Assembly: GCF_013782625.1 (NCBI RefSeq)
Contig: NZ_CP056199.1
Location: forward strand, 224,588-288,587
Reading direction: 5' to 3'
Length of the DNA stretch: 64,000 bases
From: Enterobacter sp. RHBSTW-00994
GTDB lineage: Bacteria > Pseudomonadota > Gammaproteobacteria > Enterobacterales > Enterobacteriaceae
Below, one piece after another: positions 1 through 10,583 of this stretch. Both the position numbers and the translations under genes were made by a program. Positions within the stretch are counted from its first letter, which is position 1; each line of letters starts with the position of its first letter. Under the pieces are notes generated by a model, which saw nothing but the letters and a program-made list of their open reading frames with translations, was not told where the DNA came from and made no database searches.

Positions 1-511
1 TAATGATTTCCAGCATTGCGCGTGTTTCCAGCCCCTGGTTGGAGCCAATAGGCGCGCCTAATGGCATCACTGCCGCACAACCCACTTCTTCCAGCCGTTT
101 GCATAACACAGGGTCCGCGCCGCAATAAGGCAGGACGATAAACCCTTGCTTCACCAGCTTTTCTGCCGCTTTCAGCGTTTCGATTGGGTCGGGAAGAAGC
201 CAGCGAACGTCAGGATGGATTTCCAGCTTTAGCCAGTGGGTTCCGAGCGCTTCCCGTGCTAACTGGGCGGCAAAGATAGCCTCTTCGGCGGTTTTTGCTC
301 CTGAGGTGTTTGGCAGCAGCGTGACGCCAGCTGCCAGCAGTGGGGCAAGGATAGCGTCGTTGTGATTACGCAGGTCTACCCGTTTCATCGCCAGAGTGAC
401 AAGCTGGCTGCCGCTTTCGCGGATGGCATCGACCATCAACTGTGGAGAGGCAAATTTTCCGGTTCCGGTAAACAGATGTGAATCAAATATTTTGTCGGCA
501 ATGCGTAACAT
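1..511 (-). CDS. thiG: Thiazole synthase ThiG (3' end cut by window edge)
   Basis: ThiG builds the thiazole phosphate of thiamine from deoxyxylulose 5-phosphate, dehydroglycine and the ThiS thiocarboxylate. Reading the minus strand from the ATG at 509-511 gives an open frame of 170 codons that begins [20 protein letters not shown] and continues with [20 protein letters not shown] and [19 protein letters not shown], all typical of ThiG. The lysine that forms the Schiff base with the sugar is expected in the VTLAMKR segment. The usual length is about 256 residues, so roughly a third lies outside the window. It starts one base past the thiS stop, so it is co-translated with it in the thiCEFSG operon. 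Confidence 0.95.
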   Translation of the reverse strand, partial: MLRIADKIFDSHLFTGTGKFASPQLMVDAIRESGSQLVTLAMKRVDLRNHNDAILAPLLAAGVTLLPNTSGAKTAEEAIFAAQLAREALGTHWLKLEIHPDVRWLLPDPIETLKAAEKLVKQGFIVLPYCGADPVLCKRLEEVGCAAVMPLGAPIGSNQGLETRAMLEII

Positions 512-512
512 C

Positions 513-713
513 TCAACCCCCTGCGATAACCTGAAACAGCAGGATATGGTCGCCTTCGCGCACCTGCTGATGCTCCCACTGCTCACGCGGCAGGATCTGT
601 TGATTAAGCGCCAGGGCAGCACCTGGCTTTAGCTGACGTAACGTGTCGAGTAACGCGGCAATAGTCAGCCCCTCATCACACTGCATCGGCTCATCGTTAA
701 ACAGAATGCGCAT
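513..713 (-). CDS. thiS: Sulfur carrier protein ThiS
   Basis: This is the 66-residue ubiquitin-like sulfur carrier. It starts [20 protein letters not shown] and ends in the required Gly-Gly (VIAGG). ThiF adenylates that C-terminus, and it is converted to a thiocarboxylate for ThiG. The ATG at 711-713 gives the normal family length; longer frames upstream are only thiF sequence in another frame. The gene overlaps the 3' end of thiF by 17 bases and abuts thiG, which indicates tight translational coupling. Confidence 0.95.
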   Translation of the reverse strand: MRILFNDEPMQCDEGLTIAALLDTLRQLKPGAALALNQQILPREQWEHQQVREGDHILLFQVIAGG

Positions 714-1452
714 GGTGGCCTCCGCAGACCGGGCAATGGTGGGCCCGCTGTAAGGCCAGATGCCGCCAGCCGCTGGATCGGGCATCAAACAGTCGCAGAG
801 TATTGCGTTCCGTCTCCATGCCGCTGAGCAGCTTGAGTGCCTCCAGCGCCTGCAGTGTTCCCATGACACCCACGACCGGGCCAAGGATGCCAGCCGTGCG
901 GCAGTTGCGCTCAGGCTCGATGTCATCTGGCCATAAGCAGCGGTAACATCCCTGTGCCCACGGTGGTGTCAGAACCATCATTTGCCCGCCAAAACCGACC
1001 GCACTGGCGGTGATCAGTGGCGTATTGTTCTCTACACAGGCGGCGTTAATGGCCTGGCGCGTTGCCATGTTGTCGGTGCAGTCCAGCACCACACTGGCAA
1101 GCGCGACTTCGTGCTGCAGTTTTTCCCCACTTAGCCGCTCCTGAATTGCGATCAGGTCAATATCAGGATTCAACTGATTCAACCTTTGTCGGGTGATATG
1201 CGCTTTAGGCTGGTCGATATCCTCCGTCGTAAAGAGAATTTGGCGCTGGAGATTGCTCAGATGTACGTCATCGTCATCGGCGAGCACCAGCGTACCGACT
1301 CCAGCGCCTGCCAGGTACAGGGCCGCCGGTGCGCCTAATCCGCCAAGACCAACAACCAGCACCCGGCTGGCGAGCAGTTTTTGCTGGCCGTCGATAGCGA
1401 TGTCATCCAGCAGGATCTGACGGCTGTAACGCATAAAATCATGGTCGTTCAT
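697..1452 (-). CDS. thiF: ThiS adenylyltransferase ThiF
   Basis: This is an E1-like enzyme of 251 residues that adenylates the C-terminus of ThiS in thiamine thiazole synthesis. The N-terminus reads [20 protein letters not shown], followed by the nucleotide-binding loop [19 protein letters not shown] and the acidic strand VLADDD. Zinc-ligand cysteine pairs are visible as CYRC in the middle and CPVCGG near the C-terminus. Length and motifs match the enterobacterial family. It overlaps thiE at its start by 14 bases and thiS at its end. Confidence 0.95.
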   Translation of the reverse strand: MNDHDFMRYSRQILLDDIAIDGQQKLLASRVLVVGLGGLGAPAALYLAGAGVGTLVLADDDDVHLSNLQRQILFTTEDIDQPKAHITRQRLNQLNPDIDLIAIQERLSGEKLQHEVALASVVLDCTDNMATRQAINAACVENNTPLITASAVGFGGQMMVLTPPWAQGCYRCLWPDDIEPERNCRTAGILGPVVGVMGTLQALEALKLLSGMETERNTLRLFDARSSGWRHLALQRAHHCPVCGGHHAHSV

Positions 1453-2079
1453 CGCCTTCTCCTGCCAGTTCTAAGAGCTGTGCTGTCGCGGCTTGCCAGT
1501 CGGTAGCCTGGGTTATGGCACTGACAACGGCGATACTGCCGACGCCGGTCGCCAGAACAGCAGAAGCGCGTTCAAGGCTGATCCCGCCGATGGCGACAGT
1601 AGGGTAATCCGCCAGACGCTGGATATGGCCAGCCAGTTGCACCAGCCCCTGAGGGGCTGACGGCATCTGTTTGGTTTGTGTCGGAAAGACGTGACCGAGT
1701 GCGATATAGGATGGGCGGGCGTCCAGTGCGATATCAATTTCCATATCGTCGTGCGTCGAGACGCCAAGGCGCAAATCCGCCTGGCGAATGGCGCGGAGAT
1801 CAGTTGTCTCCAGATCTTCCTGACCGAGATGCACGCCATAGGCCTTGTGCTTGATCGCCAGTTGCCAGTAATCGTTGATAAAGAGGCGGGCATCATAACG
1901 ATGTCCGAGTTCAATGGCTGCGACCACGTCGGCCTCCACCTCTTCATCCCGTTTGTCTTTGATGCGAAGCTGGATCGTACGTACGCCTGCTTCCAGCAGA
2001 CGCTTAATCCACTCCACACTATCCACCACCGGATAAAGCCCTAAACGGAAAGGCACGGGGGGAAAATCGGGCTGATACA

Positions 2080-2080
<1 letters not shown>
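1439..2080 (-). CDS. thiE: Thiamine-phosphate synthase ThiE
   Basis: ThiE couples HMP pyrophosphate with thiazole phosphate to give thiamine monophosphate. The ATG at 2078-2080 gives 213 residues starting [20 protein letters not shown]. The start is chosen because it overlaps the thiC stop (TAATG) and matches the family length; the frame is open 49 codons further upstream, but that part is thiC sequence. Family motifs include [24 protein letters not shown] and VAIGGI, which line the TIM-barrel active site. Confidence 0.95.
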
Positions 2081-3978
<1,898 letters not shown>

Positions 3979-4034
3979 TCATTCCAAAAGTGAAGGACAT
4001 GGCTTGTCAGACGACGGATGAAGCAAGAGGAAGG

Positions 4035-4050
4035 ATCGCCCAAAGGCGAT
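4035..4050 (-). promoter_or_regulatory. Hairpin in the thiC leader between TPP aptamer and start codon
   Basis: The sequence ATCGCCCAAAGGCGAT is a perfect 6-bp stem with a 4-base loop. On the thiC transcript it lies between the aptamer and the start codon and is followed by a pyrimidine-rich stretch (CCTTCCTCTT). It could belong to the expression platform of the riboswitch. No strong U-run follows, so a simple intrinsic terminator is unlikely. Confidence 0.4.
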
Positions 4051-4070
4051 ACAACAGCAGATTGACTCTT

Positions 4071-4170
4071 GTTCCCTTCGCAGGTATTAGCCTGATCAGG
4101 TTCCGCGGATCCCGAATTAACGGTCTCAGCCCGTACATCTGTATACACATCAGTACTGGGCACTCCGACA
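4071..4170 (-). promoter_or_regulatory. TPP riboswitch (THI element) upstream of thiC
   Basis: Read on the minus strand, the leader holds the conserved THI-box blocks in order. GTCGGAGTGCC opens the aptamer, CGGGCTGAGA is the pyrimidine-sensing core, and GAACCTGATCAGGCTAATACC followed by GCGAAGGGAAC forms the pyrophosphate-sensing arm and closing helix. Position and order are as in the thiC leader of E. coli. Binding of thiamine pyrophosphate is expected to reduce transcription and translation of thiCEFSG. Confidence 0.93.
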
Positions 4171-4195
4171 AGAAAACACTCCTGCAGTGCAGGAG
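4171..4195 (-). terminator. Probable rsd terminator
   Basis: On the minus strand the stem CTCCTGCA / TGCAGGAG with a single-base centre is followed by TGTTTTCTT. It lies 36 bases beyond the rsd stop and directly against the 5' edge of the TPP aptamer. It is best read as the intrinsic terminator of rsd, insulating the thiC promoter region from read-through. Confidence 0.6.
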
Positions 4196-4230
4196 CGGTG
4201 TTTGTAAACTACTCGTTAACGACTAAGAAC

Positions 4231-4728
4231 TCAAGCAGGCCGCGCGATGTTATCTTCGTTGCTGGCTTTCAAATTGTTATCCAGTACGAGGGCGATCAGC
4301 TTGTCTTCCAGCGTAAATCGCGCTTCCATGGCTTCGCCGAGATCGGATAACGCCTGCTGAAATTCCAGGTAGTTATCATGGTCAATCGCGTTTTCGAGTG
4401 TGGAATCGTAATAATCCATGATTTTCTGGGTATTGGCTTCCAGCAACGGATAAAGCTTGGTTGCTGTTAAATACGGGCTGCTACCTTCCATTTCGCGGAT
4501 AATGCGTTCATAAATGTTGAAATGGCCGTCGGACAGGTAGTCGACCAGGCTCTGACAAAAATCATCCAGTGCTTTTTCGTTCAGCCGCATATAGGATTCT
4601 TTGCCAGGCTTAATACCGACCAGATTGTAATAAGCTACGAGCAGATGCTTGCGCACATGTAGCCAGCGATCCACCAGTTTATTACTTCCTCCAACGCGCT
4701 CTGTCAGGCTTTCTAGCTGGTTTAACAT
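4231..4728 (-). CDS. rsd: Regulator of sigma D (anti-sigma70 factor Rsd)
   Basis: Rsd binds sigma70 region 4 in stationary phase and helps shift RNA polymerase towards alternative sigma factors. The 165-residue product starts [20 protein letters not shown] and is mostly helical. It contains the family segments [20 protein letters not shown] and [12 protein letters not shown]. It is slightly longer than the 158 residues of the E. coli protein, with the extra at the C-terminus. It is divergent from nudC and lies upstream of thiC, the same neighbourhood as in E. coli. Confidence 0.95.
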   Translation of the reverse strand: MLNQLESLTERVGGSNKLVDRWLHVRKHLLVAYYNLVGIKPGKESYMRLNEKALDDFCQSLVDYLSDGHFNIYERIIREMEGSSPYLTATKLYPLLEANTQKIMDYYDSTLENAIDHDNYLEFQQALSDLGEAMEARFTLEDKLIALVLDNNLKASNEDNIARPA

Positions 4729-4824
4729 GTTCGACTCCGCAAGGTTTAGAATTAAAGCTGCTCACCCAAAAATGTCATCACAATGCTAACAACATGTCAG
4801 TGAAGCGAAGGTAGTGCAATAGAT

Positions 4825-5598
4825 ATGGATCGTATTATTGAAAAATCGGATCGCGGCTGGTGGTTCATCAGCCACGAACAAAAATTATGGTTGCCTGCCG
4901 GAGAAATACCATATGGCGCGGCAGGAAATTTCGATCTTGTGGGGCAAAGCGCACTCAGGATCGGCGAATGGCAGGGCGATCCCGCGTGGTTGATCCAACA
5001 GCCACGACGTCAGGAGATGGGATCGGTTCGCCAGGTACTTGATCTTGATGTCGGCCTGTTCCAGTTAGCGGGCCGGGCTGTGCAACTGGCTGAATTTTAT
5101 CGTTCGCATAAATATTGTGGCTACTGCGGTCACACCATGCACTCAAGCAAAACCGAATGGGCGATGCTGTGCAGCCACTGTCGCGAGCGCTATTACCCAC
5201 AAATTGCGCCGTGCATTATCGTTGCCATCCGGCGTGACGACTCCATTTTGCTGGCCCAACATACCCGTCATCGCAACGGTGTGCATACCGTGTTAGCGGG
5301 GTTTGTCGAAGTGGGCGAGACGCTGGAACAAGCAGTTGCGCGTGAGGTGATGGAAGAGAGCAGTATCAAAGTCAAAAACCTGCGCTACGTGACCTCGCAA
5401 CCCTGGCCATTCCCCCAATCGCTGATGACGGCATTTATGGCTGACTACGCTAGCGGCGAGATTGTTATCGACCAAAAAGAGCTGCTGGAAGCGAACTGGT
5501 ATCGTTATGACGATTTACCGCTATTACCTCCGCCAGGTACGGTGGCGCGTCGCCTGATAGAAGATACCGTCGCAATGTGCCGGGCCGAGTATGAATGA
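4825..5598 (+). CDS. nudC: NADH pyrophosphatase / RNA deNADding enzyme NudC
   Basis: This Nudix hydrolase cleaves NADH to NMNH and AMP and removes NAD caps from RNA 5' ends. The 257 residues show a zinc ribbon with C98, C101, C116 and C119 (CGYCG, CSHC). Then comes the Nudix box [20 protein letters not shown], with the metal-binding REVMEE core, and the downstream SQPWPFPQS motif that marks NADH pyrophosphatases. All metal ligands are present. The gene is read away from rsd and precedes hemE. Confidence 0.96.
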   Translation: MDRIIEKSDRGWWFISHEQKLWLPAGEIPYGAAGNFDLVGQSALRIGEWQGDPAWLIQQPRRQEMGSVRQVLDLDVGLFQLAGRAVQLAEFYRSHKYCGYCGHTMHSSKTEWAMLCSHCRERYYPQIAPCIIVAIRRDDSILLAQHTRHRNGVHTVLAGFVEVGETLEQAVAREVMEESSIKVKNLRYVTSQPWPFPQSLMTAFMADYASGEIVIDQKELLEANWYRYDDLPLLPPPGTVARRLIEDTVAMCRAEYE

Positions 5599-5695
5599 TG
5601 TGATGCAACGGCTTTATCGTTCAAATGGCCTGCTTGATCCACTTTGAATGATTTTGTGTATACACTGGCGGCATAACGCTTAAGGAACTGCAAAA

Positions 5696-6760
5696 ATGAC
5701 CGAACTGAAGAACGATCGTTATCTGCGTGCGCTACTGCGCCAGCCCGTTGATGTCACCCCTGTGTGGATGATGCGTCAGGCAGGGCGCTATCTGCCGGAG
5801 TACAAAGCCACGCGCGCGCAAGCGGGCGATTTTATGTCACTGTGCAAAAACGCAGAGCTGGCCTGTGAAGTGACACTCCAGCCGTTGCGTCGTTATCCGC
5901 TGGATGCAGCGATTCTTTTTTCGGACATTCTGACCATTCCGGATGCAATGGGTCTTGGGCTGTATTTTGAAACCGGCGAAGGCCCACGTTTTAGTTCACC
6001 GATAAAAAGCAAAGCCGATGTGGATAAGCTGTCAATCCCGGACCCGGAGCAAGAGCTGGGTTACGTGATGAACGCTGTTCGTACAATTCGACGTGAGCTA
6101 AAAGGCGAAGTCCCGCTGATTGGTTTCTCCGGCAGCCCATGGACGCTGGCAACCTATATGGTTGAAGGTGGTAGCAGTAAAGCTTTTACCATGATTAAAA
6201 AGATGATGTATGCCGAACCCCTGGTTCTGCATGCGTTGCTCGATAAGCTGGCGAAGAGCGTCACGCTGTACCTCAATGCACAGATTAAAGCAGGTGCGCA
6301 GTCGGTGATGATTTTCGATACCTGGGGAGGTGTGCTGACCGGGCGTGATTATCAGCAGTTCTCGCTGCACTACATGCACAAAATTGTGGATGGGCTGTTG
6401 CGCGAAAACGATGGCCGCCGTGTACCGGTTACGCTGTTCACCAAAGGTGGCGGCCAATGGCTGGAAGCGATGGCTGCGACCGGGTGTGATGCTCTTGGGC
6501 TGGACTGGACGACCGATATCGCCGATGCCCGCCGTCGGGTTGGCGATAAGGTCGCGCTGCAAGGCAATATGGACCCTTCCATGTTGTATGCTCAGCCTGC
6601 GCGGATCGAGGAAGAAGTAGCGACCATTCTGGCTGGATTTGGCCAGGGTGAAGGCCATGTCTTCAATCTGGGCCACGGTATTCATCAGGACGTACCACCA
6701 GAACATGCGGGCGTGTTTGTAGAGTCGGTACACCGACTTTCCGCCCAGTATCACCAGTAG
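5696..6760 (+). CDS. hemE: Uroporphyrinogen decarboxylase HemE
   Basis: HemE removes four carboxyl groups from uroporphyrinogen III to make coproporphyrinogen III in haem synthesis. The 354-residue protein carries the signature [15 protein letters not shown] near its N-terminus, with the conserved arginines that hold the substrate, and the [13 protein letters not shown] and GNMDP segments. The length equals that of the E. coli enzyme. It is followed after 8 bases by nfi, so the two are probably cotranscribed. Confidence 0.97.
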   Translation: MTELKNDRYLRALLRQPVDVTPVWMMRQAGRYLPEYKATRAQAGDFMSLCKNAELACEVTLQPLRRYPLDAAILFSDILTIPDAMGLGLYFETGEGPRFSSPIKSKADVDKLSIPDPEQELGYVMNAVRTIRRELKGEVPLIGFSGSPWTLATYMVEGGSSKAFTMIKKMMYAEPLVLHALLDKLAKSVTLYLNAQIKAGAQSVMIFDTWGGVLTGRDYQQFSLHYMHKIVDGLLRENDGRRVPVTLFTKGGGQWLEAMAATGCDALGLDWTTDIADARRRVGDKVALQGNMDPSMLYAQPARIEEEVATILAGFGQGEGHVFNLGHGIHQDVPPEHAGVFVESVHRLSAQYHQ

Positions 6761-6768
6761 GACGTAGT

Positions 6769-7440
6769 ATGGATCTTGCGTCGCTTCGCGCAGAGCAAAT
6801 CGAACTCGCGTCATCCGTGATCAGACATGATTGTCTGGAGAGAGACCCTCCGCAATTGATCGCGGGGGCTGATGTCGGTTTTGAACAGGGGGGCGAAGTG
6901 ACGCGGGCGGCGATCGTGCTGTTACGCTATCCCTCACTTGAGCTGGTGGAGTACAAAGTGGCACGCATTGCCACCATGCTGCCTTACATTCCTGGTTTCC
7001 TCTCTTTTCGTGAATACCCCGCGTTGCTTGCTGCGTGGGAGAAACTTTCACAAAAACCCGATCTGGTCTTTGTTGATGGTCACGGTATTTCCCACCCGCG
7101 CCGGCTAGGTGTCGCCAGCCACTTTGGCCTGCTGGTGGATGTCCCCACTATTGGGGTCGCGAAAAAACGCCTCTGTGGTGCAGTTGAACCACTTCCGACC
7201 GAACAAGGAGCACTGGCCCCGCTTATCGATAAAGGTGAACAACTGGCGTGGGTATGGCGGAGCAAAGCACGCTGTAATCCGCTTTTTGTCTCCATCGGTC
7301 ACCGTGTTGGTATGGATAGCGCTCTGGCATGGGTACAGCGTTGTACCCGAAACTATCGTTTACCGGAGCCGACGCGCTGGGCTGATGCGGTTGCATCAGA
7401 GCGTCCGACATTTATTCGTTGGCAGGAAATTCAGCGGTGA
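6769..7440 (+). CDS. nfi: Endonuclease V (deoxyinosine 3' endonuclease)
   Basis: Endonuclease V nicks DNA one nucleotide 3' of deoxyinosine and other deaminated bases. The 223-residue product begins [18 protein letters not shown] and contains the catalytic-site segments [36 protein letters not shown] and SIGHRVG, with the acidic metal ligands intact. The ATG at 6769 lies just after the hemE stop, so the genes look translationally linked. Confidence 0.96.
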   Translation: MDLASLRAEQIELASSVIRHDCLERDPPQLIAGADVGFEQGGEVTRAAIVLLRYPSLELVEYKVARIATMLPYIPGFLSFREYPALLAAWEKLSQKPDLVFVDGHGISHPRRLGVASHFGLLVDVPTIGVAKKRLCGAVEPLPTEQGALAPLIDKGEQLAWVWRSKARCNPLFVSIGHRVGMDSALAWVQRCTRNYRLPEPTRWADAVASERPTFIRWQEIQR

Positions 7441-7482
7441 TTCAGGTAAACTGCCGCTAATTTCCGATTCTGAGACATCATC

Positions 7483-8073
7483 ATGTTACAAAACCCGATT
7501 CATCTGCGCCTTGAGAAGCTGGAAAGCTGGCAGCACGTCACGTTTATGGCCTGCCTGTGTGAGCGCATGTACCCGAACTATGCGATGTTCTGCAAGCAGA
7601 CTGAGTTTGGTGAAGGTCAGATTTATCGCCGTATTCTCGATCTAATTTGGGAAACGCTGACGGTCAAAGATGCAAAAGTGAACTTTGATTCCCAACTGGA
7701 AAAGCTGGAAGAGGCGATCCCGGCAGCGGATGACTATGATGTGTATGGTGTCTATCCGGCTATCGATGCGTGCGTAGCACTCAGCGAGCTGATTCATTCG
7801 CGTCTGAGCGGCGAAACACTGGAACATGCAATCGAAGTGAGTAAGGCATCAATTACCAGCGTTGCAATGCTGGAAATGACGCAAGAAGGTCGCGAAATGA
7901 CCGACGAAGAGCTCCGGGCAAACCCGGCAGTAGAGCAAGAATGGGATATTCAGTGGGAAATATTCCGACTTCTTGCAGACTGCGAAGAACGCGATATTGA
8001 ACTGATTAAAGGCCTGCGTGCGGACTTACGTGAGGCCGGCGAGAGCAATATTGGTATAATTTTTAACCAATGA
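7483..8073 (+). CDS. yjaG: DUF416 family protein YjaG
   Basis: This 196-residue conserved protein of unknown function belongs to the DUF416 family. It starts MLQNPIHLRLEKLESWQHVT and has an acidic, helix-rich sequence with no signal peptide or membrane segment. It lies between nfi and hupA as in E. coli. I know no experimentally established activity. Confidence 0.92.
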   Translation: MLQNPIHLRLEKLESWQHVTFMACLCERMYPNYAMFCKQTEFGEGQIYRRILDLIWETLTVKDAKVNFDSQLEKLEEAIPAADDYDVYGVYPAIDACVALSELIHSRLSGETLEHAIEVSKASITSVAMLEMTQEGREMTDEELRANPAVEQEWDIQWEIFRLLADCEERDIELIKGLRADLREAGESNIGIIFNQ

Positions 8074-8127
8074 GACAACAAAACGTGATTTAACGCCTGT
8101 TTTGTCGCACCTCGACTCTTCCCTTCT

Positions 8128-8156
8128 GCCCCCCGTCTGGTCTACATTTGGGGGGC
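8128..8156. repeat. Inverted repeat with G6/C6 arms upstream of hupA
   Basis: The arms GCCCCCC (8128-8134) and GGGGGGC (8150-8156) pair perfectly around a 15-base loop. The element lies 54 bases after the yjaG stop and about 100 bases before the hupA start. The following A-rich tract gives no U-run on the plus strand. It may end yjaG transcripts, cruciform locally, or structure the hupA leader. Confidence 0.45.
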
Positions 8157-8259
8157 GAAAAAAAGTGGCTATCGGTGCGTGTATGCAGGAGAGTGCTTTT
8201 TTGGCATTTTCGTCGCACTCGATGCTTAGCAAGCGATAAACACATTGAAAGGATAACTT

Positions 8260-8532
8260 ATGAACAAGACTCAACTGATTGATGTAATTGCGGACAAGGC
8301 TGATCTGTCTAAAGTGCAGGCTAAAGCTGCTCTGGAATCTACCCTGGCTGCTATTACTGAGTCTCTGAAAGAAGGCGATGCTGTACAACTGGTTGGTTTC
8401 GGTACCTTCAAAGTGAACCACCGCGCTGAGCGTACTGGCCGCAACCCGCAGACCGGTAAAGAAATCAAAATCGCCGCAGCTAACGTGCCGGCATTTGTTT
8501 CTGGTAAAGCACTGAAAGACGCTGTTAAGTAA
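8260..8532 (+). CDS. hupA: DNA-binding protein HU-alpha
   Basis: HU-alpha is a nucleoid protein that bends DNA and works as a homodimer or as a heterodimer with HU-beta. The 90 residues begin [20 protein letters not shown] and include the beta-arm signature [20 protein letters not shown]. The strong ribosome-binding site AAAGGATAA precedes the ATG. Codon use is strongly biased towards highly expressed genes (CTG, CGT, AAC, GGT), as expected for this abundant protein. Confidence 0.98.
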   Translation: MNKTQLIDVIADKADLSKVQAKAALESTLAAITESLKEGDAVQLVGFGTFKVNHRAERTGRNPQTGKEIKIAAANVPAFVSGKALKDAVK

Positions 8533-8543
8533 GACGCGTGGCA

Positions 8544-9236
8544 GTGAACAGTTTTAACGAAGGGGCGGCAACGCCCCTTTTGTCTGTCTGGCGCGGTGTT
8601 CGCGTGCTGGTGGGCGTACTGTTGCTGTCAGCCTGTAGCCATGATTCTTCTCTGCCACCGTTTACCGCCAGCGGATACGCTGATAATCAGGGGGCAGTGC
8701 GGATTTGGCGTAAAGACTCAGGCGGTGAAGTCCACCTTCTCTCAGTATTCAGTCCGTGGCATACCGGTAATACGTCCACCTCAGAATACCGCTGGCAGGG
8801 CGATACCCTTTCGCTGATTGAACTGAATATCTACAGCAAGACCCCAGAACATGTCCGCGTGCGTTTTGATGATCACGGTGAACTGAGCTTCATGCAGCGT
8901 GAAACCCATGGTCAAAAGCAGCAACTCTCCAGCGATCAAATTGCGTTATACCGATACCGGGCAGAGCAAATTCGCCAGACCAGTGATGCCCTGCGTCAGG
9001 GACGAGTCATGTTGCGTCAGGGGCGCTGGCATGCAAATGGCATAGTGACCACGTGTGAAGGACAAACAGTGAAGCCAGATCTTGAGTCCTGGGCGATGGA
9101 GCATATTGTCCGACGGCAACGTCATTCGTCGGTTGAGGTGAGTGTGGCGTGGCTTGAAGCGCCGGAAGGTTCTCAACTGCTGCTGGTGGCGAACGAAGAT
9201 TTCTGTACCTGGCAACCAACAGAGAAAAGTTTTTGA
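8544..9236 (+). CDS. yjaH: DUF1481 family lipoprotein YjaH
   Basis: This is a predicted lipoprotein of about 230 residues of unknown function. The N-terminus has a hydrophobic stretch VLVGVLLLSAC, whose LSAC fits a lipobox, so Cys would be the lipidated first residue of the mature protein. Two GTG codons (8538 and 8544) are possible starts; I prefer 8544 (MNSFNEG), which gives a length close to the E. coli protein. There is no convincing ribosome-binding site, and the hupA terminator lies inside the first 13 codons. It follows hupA as in E. coli. Confidence 0.8.
   Translation: MNSFNEGAATPLLSVWRGVRVLVGVLLLSACSHDSSLPPFTASGYADNQGAVRIWRKDSGGEVHLLSVFSPWHTGNTSTSEYRWQGDTLSLIELNIYSKTPEHVRVRFDDHGELSFMQRETHGQKQQLSSDQIALYRYRAEQIRQTSDALRQGRVMLRQGRWHANGIVTTCEGQTVKPDLESWAMEHIVRRQRHSSVEVSVAWLEAPEGSQLLLVANEDFCTWQPTEKSF
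8561..8582 (+). terminator. hupA terminator lying inside the start of yjaH
   Basis: The stem AGGGGCG / CGCCCCT with loop GCAA is followed by TTTTG. It begins 29 bases after the hupA stop, so it is a good intrinsic terminator for hupA. It falls within the first codons of yjaH, so yjaH translation should depend on read-through or on an internal promoter. Confidence 0.75.
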
Positions 9237-9243
9237 GGTAAAT

Positions 9244-9273
9244 CCCCCCTCCCTTGAGGGAGAGGGTTAGGGG
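9244..9273. repeat. REP-like GGGAGAGGG repeat between yjaH and purD
   Basis: The short gap between the convergent yjaH and purD ends holds CCTCCCTTGAGGGAGAGG followed by TTAGGGG. It shares the GGGAGAGGGTT core with elements after aceA and between malF and malE. It probably acts as a transcript-end structure for both genes. Confidence 0.6.
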
Positions 9274-9275
9274 TA

Positions 9276-10568
9276 TTACTCGCCTTGCTCACGCGCAATG
9301 GCACGATAGCCAATGTCATGTCGGCTAAAACTGCCGTCCCAGCGAATATCCGCCATTAAGGCATACGCACGTTTCTGTGCTTCCGCGACGGTATTCCCGA
9401 GCGCCGTAGAGCAAAGCACGCGCCCACCGTTGGTCAGAACACGATCGTCGTCAGAGAGCTTCGTTCCTGCATGGAACACCTTGCCACCTTCAACGTCCTC
9501 CAGCGGCAAACCGTGGATCTCATTGCCCGTGTTGTAGTCGCCAGGATAACCGCCAGCAGCAATCACCACACCCAGTGATGCGCGTTCGTCCCATTCTGAC
9601 GTTTTCTCGTCCAGCTTGCCGTCGCAGGCAGCCAGGCAGAGATCCACCAGGTCGGACTTCATGCGCAGCATAATCGGTTGAGTTTCTGGATCTCCAAAGC
9701 GGCAGTTGAACTCGATAACCTTAGGATTACCCTGCTTATCGATCATCAGCCCGGCGTAGAGGAAACCGGTGTAGGTGTTGCCTTCTGCCGCCATACCTTT
9801 GACGGTTGGCCAAATGATACGTTCCATGGTGCGCTGGTGGACTTCATCCGTGACGACCGGAGCAGGAGAATATGCGCCCATGCCACCCGTGTTCGGGCCG
9901 GTATCGGCATCGCCAACGCGCTTATGATCCTGACTGGTGGCCATCGGCAGGACATGTTCACCGTCGACCATCACGATAAAGCTGGCTTCTTCACCGTCCA
10001 GGAACTCTTCGATCACGATACGATGGCCTGCATCGCCAAAGGCGTTACCGGCCAGCATATCCTGAACAGCGTCTTCGGCTTCCTGGAGCGTCATTGCCAC
10101 GATCACGCCTTTACCTGCGGCCAGACCGTCTGCTTTGATCACAATCGGCGCGCCTTTTTCACGCAGATAGGCAAGTGCCGGTTCAACCTCAGTGAAGTTC
10201 TGGTATTCACCCGTTGGGATTTTATGGCGTGCAAGGAAGTCTTTGGTAAAAGCTTTAGAGCCTTCCAGCTGTGCAGCACCTTCTGTTGGGCCGAAGATTT
10301 TCAGGCCCGCAGCACGGAATGCATCAACCACCCCAATCACCAACGGCGCTTCCGGGCCAACGATGGTCAGATCGATTTTCTCGTTTTGGGCAAAGCTCAG
10401 CAGTGCCGGAATATCGGTTACGCCAATAGCGACGTTCTGCAAAGCAGGTTCCAGCGCTGTACCCGCATTACCCGGTGCAACAAAAACCGTTTTTACTCGC
10501 GGAGACTGCGCAGCTTTCCAGGCCAGGGCATGTTCACGCCCGCCGTTACCAATTACTAATACTTTCAT
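9276..10568 (-). CDS. purD: Phosphoribosylamine-glycine ligase (GARS)
   Basis: PurD joins phosphoribosylamine and glycine with ATP in step two of purine synthesis. The 430-residue ATP-grasp protein starts MKVLVIGNGGREHALAWKAA. It contains VIKADGLAAGKGV for ATP binding, and the metal-binding FNCRFGDPETQ motif. It lies 15 bases downstream of purH in the purHD operon. In E. coli zraPSR separates this gene from yjaH; here the two are neighbours. Confidence 0.97.
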   Translation of the reverse strand: MKVLVIGNGGREHALAWKAAQSPRVKTVFVAPGNAGTALEPALQNVAIGVTDIPALLSFAQNEKIDLTIVGPEAPLVIGVVDAFRAAGLKIFGPTEGAAQLEGSKAFTKDFLARHKIPTGEYQNFTEVEPALAYLREKGAPIVIKADGLAAGKGVIVAMTLQEAEDAVQDMLAGNAFGDAGHRIVIEEFLDGEEASFIVMVDGEHVLPMATSQDHKRVGDADTGPNTGGMGAYSPAPVVTDEVHQRTMERIIWPTVKGMAAEGNTYTGFLYAGLMIDKQGNPKVIEFNCRFGDPETQPIMLRMKSDLVDLCLAACDGKLDEKTSEWDERASLGVVIAAGGYPGDYNTGNEIHGLPLEDVEGGKVFHAGTKLSDDDRVLTNGGRVLCSTALGNTVAEAQKRAYALMADIRWDGSFSRHDIGYRAIAREQGE

Positions 10569-10583
10569 TGTCTGCTCCGTGGA

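Noticed and set aside
9678..10559. A 293-codon frame antisense to purD
   Set aside because: purD is certain on the other strand; this frame has no start signal and no family resemblance.
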